Source: Incurvaria masculella (taxonomy: Eukaryota > Arthropoda > Insecta > Lepidoptera > Incurvariidae). Taken from it: DNA of 64,000 nucleotides. Position 1 is the stretch's first letter. Every line of letters begins with the position of its first letter. Where the stretch lies: the NCBI GenBank assembly GCA_946894095.1, contig OX335646.2, positions 13,138,077 to 13,202,076 on the forward strand, given 5' to 3'. Shown here one piece after another: positions 20,145 through 31,700 of the stretch. The position numbers were made by a program, and so were the translations under genes. The notes beneath the pieces are model-generated. The model saw nothing but the letters and a program-made list of their open reading frames with translations, was not told the DNA's origin and ran no database searches.

Positions 20145-23100
20145 CTGCAAAAGTCAGTGCTGTCATTGACAAAGGATAGCAGGGATAGACTGACAACGTC
20201 ACTTCACTGGTGGAAATATTTACATTATCATTAAACTAAGCTTAATTCCAAATTATTTTAGGCGTGATGAAAATGCATAACTATAAATTAACTGAAATCA
20301 TTGCAACAAAAAATTATCTATGCCCATCTATTACGGCGAGATACAGCCCTGTGACAGACAGACGGACGGACAACGGGGCCATAGTAATAGGGTTCCGTTA
20401 GCACCCTTGGGTACGAAAGCCTAAAATGGTTAACACACTCTGCTATATGCCGTTTAATGAGAACGGAGGGTGCATGCTGTGTGGCATTTGAGTTATTTAC
20501 AAGAACAAAAGAAAAAATCTTTACAAAAAATATTCTATCTAAATTAATTTCGTCACTTACAAATTGCTTGACTATTAACGTTTGCGTGACTATACCTGTT
20601 GGCCTGGCCAGGTATGTAGCACCCATAATTTTAAGCATTAAAGAAATTATTTACATGTTTTTAGAGGAAGCAAAAGAAGTAAGCTCTCATCTTCGGCGAC
20701 GCTCTATCATCTCTGCCTAATCCTTCAGGAAAGCGGCGTGATCCTATTTATGTATGTGCATATGTGCAACATTAAGATAAATTTCATGAATTATTAACAA
20801 ATTCGGTCACTGCATTAAAAATATATCCACAGGTGATTACAGTTGGAGAGATAGAATAATCTAAGGTCAGCTCGATGTTTCTGACATTAGAATGATTTAC
20901 CCTTCGGATCTTATCTTCATCTTCCCCTCCGTCATCGTCCGCATTCTGTATGGTGGAGTGCGGGATATTTGTGGTGCCTGCAGCTGGGAATCTGTTACCA
21001 TAAACATTTAAATTAATATTAAGAAATTTGATTTCTTGCCTTAGGTATTGAATGATGGAGATTTATTTATTTTTAGTGTAAAATATTTATAAGTAAGTAA
21101 GGGTTGGTCACCCAGGGAGCAAAATAACCTCAATTAAAATCAACCTTTATGGTTGATAGAAGCCCAAATCCTGCAGTGAGTGGCACTCGATAAAATAAAT
21201 GTGTTTGTAGAAGAAGGAAAGAAAAATATGTGTTGGATAAATTCAAATAATAATAAATATTGATTTGCATCAAAACAATATTGCGGTTGTTAAACGTTAG
21301 CCAGGTAGCCCCTGGAATATTGGGAGCAAAAAAGATAGATATCAAATAAAAAATAAAAAAACAAAAATGTATGGGGAGGAAAATTGTTTTTGAAGCCATT
21401 TTACGTTTAATAATTGTGGTTTTGTTTTTTGAAGCCTATTAAAAAAAATATATGTCCACCTAAGCTTAAAATAAAATAACAATAGTGTAAAAAAAATCTT
21501 CAAATGGTAAGGAAACAAATTTATAGCTTGAGAAGATTATACTAATGCCCAACACATCCACTGGGGTTCAAGACTGATAACAAATGCTGAAAATTAGTGT
21601 TGACAAATGTTATACCATGACATTTTTGGTGACGATATGGTAAATGACTGAATTTTAACCCTCTGATGCTAAATATGTCGGTCTGCCTGCGCATTTCTAC
21701 AGGAAAACCTACATATTGGCCCAAGAAAAAAAAACCAGACATGACTAATTTATGTGTAATATTAGAAAACTTTAGAGAAAGGTTTATAATTCATCCAAAC
21801 CGACTAGAAATTGGTTTAATGAACAAGAAAAGGCAAGCCCGTCGCCTCAAAACATTACCTAGTTGGGAACATACATTAACACAACGTATTCGTTACTTAA
21901 CATAAAGGCCAGTACTGCAATGATAGATGGCAGTTGAGAAACAATGATGGCAATTGGCATGTCTGCAGAATCGAGTGAGAGGGAAGGCACATACATGCCC
22001 TCTCGGACCCGCTTGTCGTAGAACTCCTCGATGGTCATGCTGGGGATGGCGGGGTAGCCCAGACCGAACACGGCTTTCTGTATGGCATCGCGCGTGATGA
22101 TGATGGGTTTCAGTGGCTGCGGAGCAACCTTCGGCTTGTTAGGTTTTGATTCTGCAAAGAAAATATATTTTTTTTAGTATACAATACCCAAAAAGTGGAC
22201 TTTGAGCCAATAGTTTATTAAAAAAAAAAACATTATAGGCATAGTAGTTGCAATGAAAATACTTTTACAGCTCTATTCAGAGTGGGCGGACTAACATTAG
22301 TATGCGTTTTAAGTTCGAACTGAACCGGTTTTTGTATGGATAGTCTGGTGCTAATCTTGTACTAAGTTATGACAGGTCCTCTCTGAATGCGACTGTTAGA
22401 ATTTGGCAGGTTTCACAATATGCTTTTAAAGTGCATTGTTGTCTTTGTAACATTGAAATGGAAGATGTGTGTTAAGACATTTCTGAAGAAATCATTGAAA
22501 GCAATGGAGAAAATCTTATTTTCCCCAATAAAATTAAAACACAACCATAAAACTACTACACCCTGCTGTGCTCTTTGGCCTAGAAACATCTACATCAAGT
22601 TGCTTCTCGCCGGTTGTCAAGAAATGCTTTAAATATGCCACCCAATTAAACAAATTACAAACTCCTAGTGGGGCCATCTGTTGACGGGTCATTGAACTAC
22701 GGTTCCATTGCTCAAAACACTATGAACCAGGCCTAATTGCGGTAATACTATTACAAAGCTATGGCGCTACATACTCACCTCCAGCATGTTTAGCCATATA
22801 TTCTAAAATAGGTCTCTCTTGCTCCAAACTAGCCAGCTCTTCTAAGCTCTGATTGATGTAGTTCAGCAGGAGTGTAGTGAAATATTCGCGTTTCGTCCTG
22901 TCATCTATACTATCTGAGTCCATGGCTTTCTTTAATGTTACCAGCTTATCTTTTAGCTCTTTTTGCTCCTTATATCTCTTTATCTTAGCTTCTCTGCTAA
23001 GAACCTGAAACATTTTCAAGGCGGATTTTAAAGTCTTTTGTAGGGAGTGTTTAGAGGATTACTATTACACATAATACAATACAATACTATTATACAAAAA

Positions 23101-26100
23101 ATACATCTGATATCTGGTGAGCAGGCACCCTTGTTACCAAGGTAGTCTGGTGTTCAAACTTGTTTTCTCAAAACTATTATAGACCCTAGCTGATGTATGG
23201 CACATCAAAATGTACTAAATGTAACAACCAATAAGATTTTGTTCTTTGTTGTTGCACAGAGCAGTGGGTATGTAATCCAAAGTTCGCAGGTACAAAACTT
23301 CCTTCAAACTCACGTTCAGAACAAAAATGTTTATGTTCATAAAAAAAATAGTATTTGCTTCCGTGGAGATGACTCTGTTTAACCTTTAATTAATAAAATC
23401 ATTGCCGCCATATAGATAGTAGTTTAGAATTTATGGTCAGATGTAACTCGGCTTTGTGATGTGTACAGTGTCCGGAACATCATTACCCAAAACTTTTAAC
23501 CTCTGTACATCATTTTCTCAAGGCGTCGTGCAGATTTGCAGTGTGCTATCACTGTAATCCAGATAACGGTGCTGTGCAACATAATCATGCAGCTAACTCA
23601 CTTTAATGCTATATTATTGGTTAAAACAACTACTGCTTCGTGGCAGCCATGTAAAGCAGGATAGTTATAAATCGAAGCTCACTGAACCAGTATTACCATG
23701 GAGGTGATTTTTTGTTGTTCACTCTGGGTCCTGCTTGGTCCACTGCTGGAGGCTTCTTGGTCGCTTGGGGGAGGCTGCGGCACATCCACATCGGTCACTC
23801 CGTAGTCCTTACACCTCTGCAGGAAGTCCCTGAAAGAAAAAAATATCTCACATTGACAATTTTAACTACATACAAATTGAAAACCTCACTAAATAAAAAA
23901 ATATCTGTATGGATAATACTATTAAAAATACTCATGGCATACTTTGGACATTGTGTCCAAAGTATTCAGATCATACAGGAACAGAAACATGAACACGAAC
24001 ATGAACACAGAAACAAGGTACGATCAATCCTTCATTCAATGCTACCTTAATTAGCAGGTCATCGAATGATGAAGTATTGTTTCACCTGTTGGCAACCGAG
24101 ACAGCAAAAGGTTATGAGGATGCAAATATAAGCAATGCAAATACAGCTAGGCACAAAATAAACTGAAAACAACTGGAAGAGGAAAACATTGAATTCAATA
24201 CAATCACTGAATTGAGAAAAGTACATGATAGTTTAGTAAAAAGTTAAAAAGGTTGTTATTATAATGTTTTTTTACTACGTAAATACAGTTAGAGCATTGG
24301 CGTAGCATAGACCAATCTAGGCATGGGCGAAGTCGCATCAGTGAGGCTCTTTTATTTCAATATCTATTCCCAAGATCAATGCTATATTGATTAAGATATA
24401 TTGCCATATTTTTTTTATTACAAAACCAAACCCCCTAATGATAGTGAAATGTTAGTGCACGAGGAGTTTTTAAATGCACATCATAAAAAAGGTTTTGTTT
24501 TGTGGCTTCCATGATTAAAACTTTTGCAAAAATAATGCCCTCCGGCTATTTGCTCCCTTAAAAAGTTTTTGCAGTTGTTTTTTAAAACTAACTCTGCTTC
24601 GATTGATACTATTCCTAAAGCAGACAGTTGCTCGTCTTTCATGCTACCCATTCCTAAAATTATATATTTATTTTGTTTATTTTCGAAAGCAGGTAGCCTT
24701 GGCATCTAAATCTTTTTCATTTCTTGATGAAAATACTCAGATTTTTTTATGTTTAAAATTTTTTTTGTTATGATTTCTAGTATTTTTTGTTGAAAGTTTC
24801 AGGTGTTTATCGAATCCCTTATTTCATTTGTTCCAGGCCTCAACCACTTGATTGGTTACAAAATTTCGGCAAATGTTGGTGATGGATGTAGTGAGATTGA
24901 ATTTAATGCTATGGTCTCGTAAGTACTTCTGGTTTATTATTTATAACAAAAATAGCTAGCTTCGTGCTCTATACCTATCCTTTCCAACTTTTTTTTAAAA
25001 CTACAACTTTCGATAGCAGTCCAATAGGATTAATTGCTGATATCATAGAATTAAAAGACCCTTCCGAGCGCCCCCGCATAACAAAAAATAGTGAAATCAA
25101 GAGGTAAGCACCGATGTTGCTGTTATTAACTTCTGCTAAATTTCACTACATGGAAAACATAATATACTGATTCTACAATGTCAAGCTTGGCCTAAAAAAA
25201 AGTTGAAGAGATAGAACACACCTGAAGTATATGTCGGCGAGGTCGACAAGCTGAGCACGTGGCCGGTCGCACAGCTTGAGGCAGAGCGATCCGAGCAGCG
25301 CCGGGAGCAGCAGGTACTGTAGGGAGTCCGTCGGGAGCTCCTCGACACTCTCGTTGCGGCTGAACAGCCCTGCCAGCGACACCAGACGTGTCGCCTCCTC
25401 CAGTTTGTGTATCGCTTGCTTTACACTCAGCTGCAACCATGTTGTGTACAGATTAGGTATTAGGGATGATATAGTAAAACGACAACGAATATAGTGAAAT
25501 TATTATCTCAATATCAAAAAAAATTGTAGTTCCATGGTAGAATATTTCAGGTCAAGTATTCACGAGAGTAGGTCATAATTAAGTGAAATTAGAGCTGGTT
25601 GACCCTCAAAAATTGCAGAAATAAACGTCACTTTGACGTTACACAAATAATAATCCTTCAAACTTCATAGGACATGTGTAAAACTAACCAAAATTTGCAC
25701 ATGGTATGGAAATGAATTCAAAACTCATCTAACTTTCAATCGTAATAAGATAGGTAGTTTGATTGGATGTTTGAAAGAAAAAGGAAAAAATTTTGCAAGA
25801 AAGGCATTTCGATTTTGAGTTATGGCTCCAGTACGATGACCCACGACATAGATTCATAGGGTAGATCTTTTTATTTTTTACAAGGTGCAGCATTGCACAA
25901 ACACATGTTATTTGGGTCTTTTGTACGTATTTAATTATTTTGATTGTTTTGCACATTCATAAAGGAGCCCACTTCCTGGTGAGATAATAAATAGTTCTCA
26001 AATTGGTGTGGCATCCAGCCATCATTGTGAAATATTTTGATTTTTATGTACACTTGCAATCATTTATTTCTTTACACTTTAGAATGTTTTATTATTTTGT

Positions 26101-26796
26101 ATTTGATGTCTGTATTGTATTCAATGTGTGAACGTGTTTAAACTCTATTAAATTAATTTTAAATAAAGTTTTTTTTAAAGGGGGAATTATGTGGCGGCAT
26201 GCTTTGTAAGCATACCGCACACACACACGTGTGTAGGTGTTTCCCCCCGCCTCAGTCCACGCGCGCTGCGACGCGCGCCCGAATTATTTAGTGAATATAC
26301 GCCCTTCTACCAGATTGCACGCGTTTCACTCCGGACTGGCGAGTCGACATTTACTTACGCCAAAAACTCACGACATGCAGACGGTGAGAAATATGAGCGT
26401 CGAATTAATTAGGATGGGCTGTGAACACGCTCAGAAGTATGTGCATTGATGGTGCAGAGAGTAATTAGACTATCGTCGCAACTGTGAGGGGACATTAGGA
26501 TTACATCAATCAAATTCGTTGCGAGTGTTTTCACGTTCGGGCGACCGGTAGCTGGGATAACCAGGGGGCCGGTATTCGGGTAATCAGGGCCTTCTAACCT
26601 ATGAATTAGTCTAATATATCTAATATAAGAGTATTCATGAGATGCCTGTCCATAGGTATACCTGCATAGCGGCGCTGTTTGTCGGCTCCGGGTCGGTCTC
26701 CACACGATCTAACAGTTCCATACCTTCGTCGAACAAGCTTCGTAGGGATCGAGACTCATCCAATTCATCTGAGCCGGCAGCAGTACTTCCAGCCAT
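20034..26796 (-). CDS. Tap42: Tap42/IGBP1 (alpha4), PP2A-associated regulator, complete gene
   Basis: Seven exons join in frame to 1,062 nt (353 residues plus stop): 26796-26662, 25430-25222, 23829-23697, 23004-22779, 22151-21995, 20991-20901 and 20144-20034. All introns are GT-AG. The protein has the family's N-terminal helical domain (SLRSLFDEGMELLDRVE; IYFRDFLQRCKDYGVTD), the REAKIKRYKEQKELKDKL helix, the central ILTRD-type block (IIITRDAIQKAVFGLGYPAI, MTIEEFYDKRV) and the basic tail FKDDHRRGEGNRYN. Alpha4 binds free catalytic subunits of PP2A, PP4 and PP6 in the cytosol, and the yeast protein works under TOR. Human IGBP1 has 339 residues, so the length fits. Introns hold only repeat debris. 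The start is the only ATG at the head of the open exon; no upstream in-frame ATG extends it. Confidence 0.93.
20337..20418 (+). repeat. (GACG)n element tail in Tap42 intron 6
   Basis: GAGATACAGCCCTGTGACAG, a GACGGACGGACA run and GGGTTCCGTTAGCACCC(TT) match the 3' ends of the copies at 36227 and 41639. A 5'-deleted remnant in intron DNA. Confidence 0.7.
20901..20991 (-). CDS. Tap42: Tap42 exon 6
   Basis: The acceptor GTAACAG precedes ATTCCCAGC. It encodes IFPAAGTTNIPHSTIQNADD and an acidic run DGGEDEDKIRR in phase 0, with donor AGG|GTAAAT. Too short for an ORF scan, found by phase and homology to the family's acidic linker. Confidence 0.88.
21625..21715. repeat. Fragment of the palindromic long-TIR MITE
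   Basis: TGGTGACGATATGGTAAATG, AACCCTCTGATGCTAAATAT and GTCGGTCTGCC match one arm of the elements at 17037-17571 and 41040-41589. In Tap42 intron 5. Confidence 0.6.
21995..22151 (-). CDS. Tap42: Tap42 exon 5
   Basis: The acceptor TTGCAG precedes AATCAAAACC. It encodes ESKPNKPKVAPQPLKPIIIT, RDAIQKAVFGLGYPAIPSMT and IEEFYDKRVREG plus two bases. Donor GGCAT|GTATGT; the open frame beyond it (MYVPSLSL...) is intron read-through. Confidence 0.9.
22268..22390 (-). repeat. Small MITE (~115 bp), copy 1
   Basis: Shares CAGAGTGGGCGGACTAAC, ACCGGTTTTTGTATGGATAG and GACAGGT(C/G)CTCTCTG with the inverted copy at 44975-45088. Both copies end near a TTCAGAG/CTCTGAA inverted pair. In Tap42 intron 4, no coding capacity. 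Confidence 0.6.
22779..23004 (-). CDS. Tap42: Tap42 exon 4
   Basis: The acceptor TTTCAG precedes GTTCTTAGC. It encodes VLSREAKIKRYKEQKELKDK and on to ILEYMAKHAG plus one base, with donor GGAG|GTGAGT. Confidence 0.92.
23697..23829 (-). CDS. Tap42: Tap42 exon 3
   Basis: The acceptor TTTCAG lies before GGACTTCCTG, completing Arg and giving RDFLQRCKDYGVTDVDVPQ and a Ser/Pro-rich linker ending ITSM. The donor ATG|GTAATA is less canonical than the others, but downstream phase and family alignment support it. Confidence 0.85.
24520..24710 (-). pseudogene. Possible hAT transposase C-terminal scrap
   Basis: The minus strand reads MKDEQLSALGIVSIEAELVL, resembling the ERLSALAIISIE helix of the hAT dimerisation domain. 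Nothing else of the transposase is visible around it. In Tap42 intron 2. The assignment is tentative. Confidence 0.35.
25222..25430 (-). CDS. Tap42: Tap42 exon 2
   Basis: The acceptor TTGCAG precedes CTGAGTGTAAAGC. It encodes LSVKQAIHKLEEATRLVSLA through VDLADIYF and two bases of an Arg codon, with donor TTCAG|GTGTGT. Confidence 0.9.
25437..26661. other. Tap42: Tap42 intron 1
   Basis: An AT-rich intron with an (AC)n run near 26217-26233 and a GC-richer patch to about 26340. Short frames there have no family features. No element could be named. Confidence 0.5.
26662..26796 (-). CDS. Tap42: Tap42 exon 1
   Basis: Encodes residues 1-45, MAGSTAAGSDELDES onward, ending ...SAAMQ in phase 0, with donor CAG|GTATAC. 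Confidence 0.9.
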
Positions 26797-27277
26797 CTTG
26801 AAGGACGTATTATGATTGGATTGGAATCCTACTAGATGTTATACTGTTCAGTTGATTTGAGAGCGCGTGACAAGCTAAATACGTTAGTTTTACTTTACGT
26901 TATGTTAGAAAGGAGTCATTAGCAAAATATGGCAAAGCAAAGTACACATTCACGAATACTTTTTATTTTGATCACAGAATTAGTAGAGCCACAGAGTAAA
27001 CAGATTTAATAAATTTTCGTCGCCTATATCGAGACGCTACGCAGGTCAGATGCCGCGTAGCTCGGCCACCACGGGTCTCGTAGGCCATGCGACTCGGTCG
27101 CCACTTGATCTACTCTACTATGGCGGTCTGCGCTATAAGTTGCACACTTTGATCGAGCTATTGCGCATCATAGTCGAGTTTGCAATCAACAAAAAATAAA
27201 GCACAAAAAAGTTACAAAATTGCCGTTTGACCGCCGTAGCACGGAATGTAAAGTGGCGACTGAGCCCAGAGCCGGTA
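26797..27277. other. Tap42 upstream region
   Basis: Contains the Tap42 5' UTR and presumably its promoter. No TATA box is obvious. No other gene or repeat recognised. Confidence 0.4.
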
Positions 27278-27506
27278 GTCTCAGTTCCCACCTAAATTGA
27301 CGTTTACGTAACTTCGAAGTTCCGTAAAATCGTCAAACTCCGTACAAGTTTTTCCGAGATATTCTGTGGTTTTACTTTTTCAAGCTGTCAAAGTCGGAGT
27401 TCGGTTTTGGCGGGAATCCGAACAAGTCGAGATTTTTTTGCTATCGAGTTTTTATTTGCCAATTCGTTTGTTTGTGGTCTTTCTTCGCGGAAAACCGGTC
27501 GAGAAG

Positions 27507-28751
27507 ATGAAGGCGAAGAGGAAACGGAAAAAGGAAGACAAGAGGTCTCCAGAGGAGTCACTTTCGTCCGATTTATCGGACTGTGAAAATTTGGCGGGAA
27601 AAGATGATCTTGTGGAACAGGCGGGAACTACTGAGCTCAACATCAACACCACAGCTACTACATCAAAATTGAATTCACTCGATAAGTACCAACCATTCTT
27701 CATTAAAGACTACACCCGTGCATACCCTGAGGATTCGGGAGCACTGGATTTTATCGTATTCATAGAAAGCACAGAACCTAACAAGCCGATTGGAGACAGA
27801 GATATTATGAGCTTATCAAACTCTTTCAAAAGATACATTAAGGGCATCAAACAGTTCAAGAGGATAAATCGATACAAAATAGGCGCAATATTTGAAAAAC
27901 CAGAGCTAGCCAATGCAGCTCTCGGTAACAAAACTTTTTTGGATCAATTCAAGCTTAAGGCTTCCATACCTGCATCTGCAACTGAAACCACTGGTGTCAT
28001 CACCTCGGTCCCTACCAACTTATCCAATCATAAAATTTTTACCAACATAACAAGCACAAAAAAAATTATATCAGTAAGAAGATTCATGCGTAAAGTAAAG
28101 AATGAAAATGGTTTCCAACTAGAACCCACTCCTACTATTTCCATTACATTTGCATCAAATACTCTACCGGACTATATTGACATGAACTTATGGAGATTTA
28201 GAGTGGCTCAATACATACCCCGTTTAAAACAGTGCTTCCGATGCTTGCGCTTTGGGCACATATCAAAATATTGTAAAAACGGAGAGAGGTGCTCAATATG
28301 CAGTTGCGAAGGGCACAATTATAGAAATTGCTCTACGGAGCATGCCAATGCTACCTGTTATAATTGTCAAGGTAATCATGTCGCTATATCAGGGTTATGC
28401 CCTATAAAAAAGAAGAAAATTGAAGAAAACAAAAATAAAACCAGAAAAGTTCAATACAATGAATTATTTAATGAAAAGTCATTCCCTTCCTTACCTACCA
28501 CTAACACAGATCAAACAGAAAAAAATTATAATACGCAACTAAAATATAACCAAATATTACACACGAATAAAGAAAATTCAGTCGACTCTATCCTGAATAA
28601 TTTGTTAAACTCTGAAAAAGCAATGAACATACTTCTCGAAATGATTGTAAAAGTTATAACAATGAGCAAAACTGGCGAGGCTCCTATCTCTGCGCAAAAC
28701 ATAAAAAGCGTTATTCACGACTCTATTAGAAAAAATAAACCTGTTATATAA
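27507..28751 (+). CDS. LINE ORF1, gag-like nucleic-acid-binding protein
   Basis: 414 residues from the ATG at 27507; the open frame extends upstream of the element boundary at 27396, so the upstream part is not element coding. The N-terminus is very basic (MKAKRKRKKEDK). A central RRM-like/gag region includes DYTRAYPEDSGALDFIVFIE. From residue 243 there are three zinc-knuckle motifs: CFRCLRFGHISKYC, CSICSCEGHNYRNC and CYNCQGNHVAISGLC. The protein should bind the element RNA and form the particle that carries it to the genome. Its stop TAA shares a base with the ORF2 start. Confidence 0.9.
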   Translation: MKAKRKRKKEDKRSPEESLSSDLSDCENLAGKDDLVEQAGTTELNINTTATTSKLNSLDKYQPFFIKDYTRAYPEDSGALDFIVFIESTEPNKPIGDRDIMSLSNSFKRYIKGIKQFKRINRYKIGAIFEKPELANAALGNKTFLDQFKLKASIPASATETTGVITSVPTNLSNHKIFTNITSTKKIISVRRFMRKVKNENGFQLEPTPTISITFASNTLPDYIDMNLWRFRVAQYIPRLKQCFRCLRFGHISKYCKNGERCSICSCEGHNYRNCSTEHANATCYNCQGNHVAISGLCPIKKKKIEENKNKTRKVQYNELFNEKSFPSLPTTNTDQTEKNYNTQLKYNQILHTNKENSVDSILNNLLNSEKAMNILLEMIVKVITMSKTGEAPISAQNIKSVIHDSIRKNKPVI

Positions 28752-31700
28752 TGTCTACTTTGAATGTTGTACAATGGAACGCGCAAAGTTTGCTATGTCA
28801 TCGACATATTCTCACTCAATTTTTATATGAAAATGATATACATATTGCAATAATTTCTGAAACTTGGTTAAAACCACAACAACGTTGTAAATTTAGAGGA
28901 TATCAATTGGAAAGATCTGATTCTGGAAATTCACACAATGGAGTAGCAATATTAATTCATAATAGTCTAAGCTACACAAAAATTATCACCACAAGTGACA
29001 ACTCGATACAAAATATAGCTATCAAATTATCTTACAACAACAAATTTGTAACTATAGTTAGTTTATACAGTCCCCCGAATTGTACTCCACCTTTCACAAA
29101 AAGTAAGTTCGATAGATTAGTAAAAAATATCTCTGAGCCAACGATTATTGCGGGCGATTTTAATGCTCATCACACTTTTTGGGGATGCAATAACACTGAT
29201 TCACGTGGAAGGGACATTTTGGAAATAATTGATGACAACAATCTTGTTCTTTTGAATAACGGTGAAGTGACAACAGTTGGTTCCAGTAGATGGCGGCCAA
29301 ATGCACTCGATCTCACAATGGTATCTTCTTCTTTAGCATTGTCTTGTAACTGGACGGTCCATGATGACCCTCTCGGAAGTTATCACCTGCCAACAATAAC
29401 AAAAATATTATTAGCCAACAACACATACAACAATCAAGAGACTGCAAACAATTTTCCAAAGCATCCAAACTTTAGACTCGTAAATTGGAAAATATACTCA
29501 GATTTAGTTTCGAGAGTGCTCGAACATTTTAACTTTGATAATCTTAACCCAATAGAATCTTATGATTCTTTTTGTAATATTTTAAATGCAGCTATTGAGA
29601 AGTCCAAACGGAAGCATTCATCCACACCTAACTCCACTTTTCGGCATTCAAAACCCAAACTTTCTGTTCCCTGGTGGAATGAAAAATGCAGCTCAGCTGT
29701 AGAAAATTCCAGGAAAGCATATGCAACATTTAAACTAAATTGTAATGACGAAAATTACATAGAATTCAAACGATTGCAAGCACTTAAAAAACTCATTTTA
29801 AAAAGAGAAAGAAGCGAAAGCTGGCAAAGGTTATGTGAATCATTTAACAGATATACACCCGTTTCTAAAATTTGGAACACTATTAAAAAAATTAATAATA
29901 CCTACCAAAGTAATAGTCACAACACAAATCATGACTGGATTAATGATTTTTTGCAAAAGTATACACCCGATTATGTTGAAAATCAACTACATTCAATCAA
30001 TAGTTCTGTTCCTAACAATAATGAAAATGAGTACCTTACAAAATATTTTACTTTACAAGAACTGAAATCTGCCTTAAATTCTAGACGAGATACTGCATGT
30101 GGATTAGATATGATTCCATATAAAATGCTACGTCACTTAAACCACAACAGTCTGGTAATATTTTTAAACACGCTTAATAAGCTGTGGTGTACTTCCATAA
30201 TTCCATGGGAATGGAAAATAGATTGTCTCATCCCAATACTTAAACCAAACAAAAGTAAAGACGATGCAAATTCTTATCGACCTGTGGCATTGACTTCGTG
30301 CATTGGAAAAATTTTTGAACAGTTAATTAAGCAACGTTTAGAATTTTTTATAGAAAGAAACAACATTTTACCTAGCAATCAATTTGGTTTTAGGAGGGGT
30401 CGATCCGCTAGAGAAAGTTTCAGCCATCTACATCTGGATATTTCAAAAGCTTTCTCATTAAATCACGATACCGTGTGTGTTTTTTTAGATGTCGTCGGCG
30501 CATTTAACAACATCGATCACTTTACACTTGCATCGATCTTGAACTCTTTGGGCATTCCAGCAAAATTAATAAATTGGATATATAATTTTTTAAATGGCAG
30601 GGAAGTATATGTGAAAGACAGCAACTCTCTTTTTGGTCCCAGATTTTCCTATAGGGGAACGTCTCAAGGTGGGATATTAAGTCCCCTCTTATTTATAATT
30701 TATATTCACAAATTAAACTCAAAACTAGGATTTGATGTAAATAACCTCCAATTTGCAGATGATTTGGTTATTTATTGTTCCATTGGTGATAGAGCGACTA
30801 CATTGACTTGTATAAATAAAGCCATGGAGAATTTGTATAAATATTTTACTGAGTTAAATTTAGATATAAGCCCAGAGAAAAGCAAAGTTGTTATATTTAG
30901 TAAAAATAAATACAAATTAAAAGCCGAAGTCTTCTACAATAACACTCTTCTTCCGGTAGTTGAAACCGTTAAGTTTTTAGGAATAATATTTAACAGTAAC
31001 TTATCTTGGAACTCTTATGTCGATGGCATAGCAGACAAAGCGTTAAGATCATACAACATTTTGAGGTCCTTAGCGGGCACCTATTGGGGCGCGGATCCGA
31101 AAATCCTAATAATGCTTTTTAAATCTTTGATACGTAGCCATTTTGAATATGGTTTTCTATGTTTTTCTCATCATTGGAAACTTATAGAGAAACTGGAAAA
31201 AATACAAAATAAAAGCTTACGTTTAATAACTGGAGCGATGATGTCAACTCCCATAGTATCCATGCAAGTAGAATGTAACATTCCTCCACTGAGAATCCGC
31301 TTCAAATATCTGAAATTAAAATTTTTGTTAAAGCTTCTATCCATATCAAATCATCCTCTGTTTACCAAAATTCAACATCTCCTTTCCATCCCATCCGATC
31401 CTAGTCATCATCCTTACATCCTGAGAGACTTTTCAAATATATTACATTACAAAAATGAATATGAAATACAAGCCAATTTCAACTTTCCTTGCTATTTGGG
31501 AAAATATGACAGCAAATTCTACGGAATTCCAATTCAAATAGACGAAAACTTGGAGTGCAAAGAAGAATTTTTAGAACAAATTTCAAGTTACAGAGGTTAC
31601 AGAAGAATATATACCGATGGTTCGAAAACAGTTCGTGGGGTCGGCTGCGCGATCTATGACGAGACAACCAAGAGAGGTTATGGCATTAAGATTCCTAGTT

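Noticed and set aside
21859..21994. Continuation of the Tap42 exon 5 frame (MYVPSLSL...)
   Set aside because: The donor GTATGT at 21994 and the phase of exon 6 show this is intron read-through.
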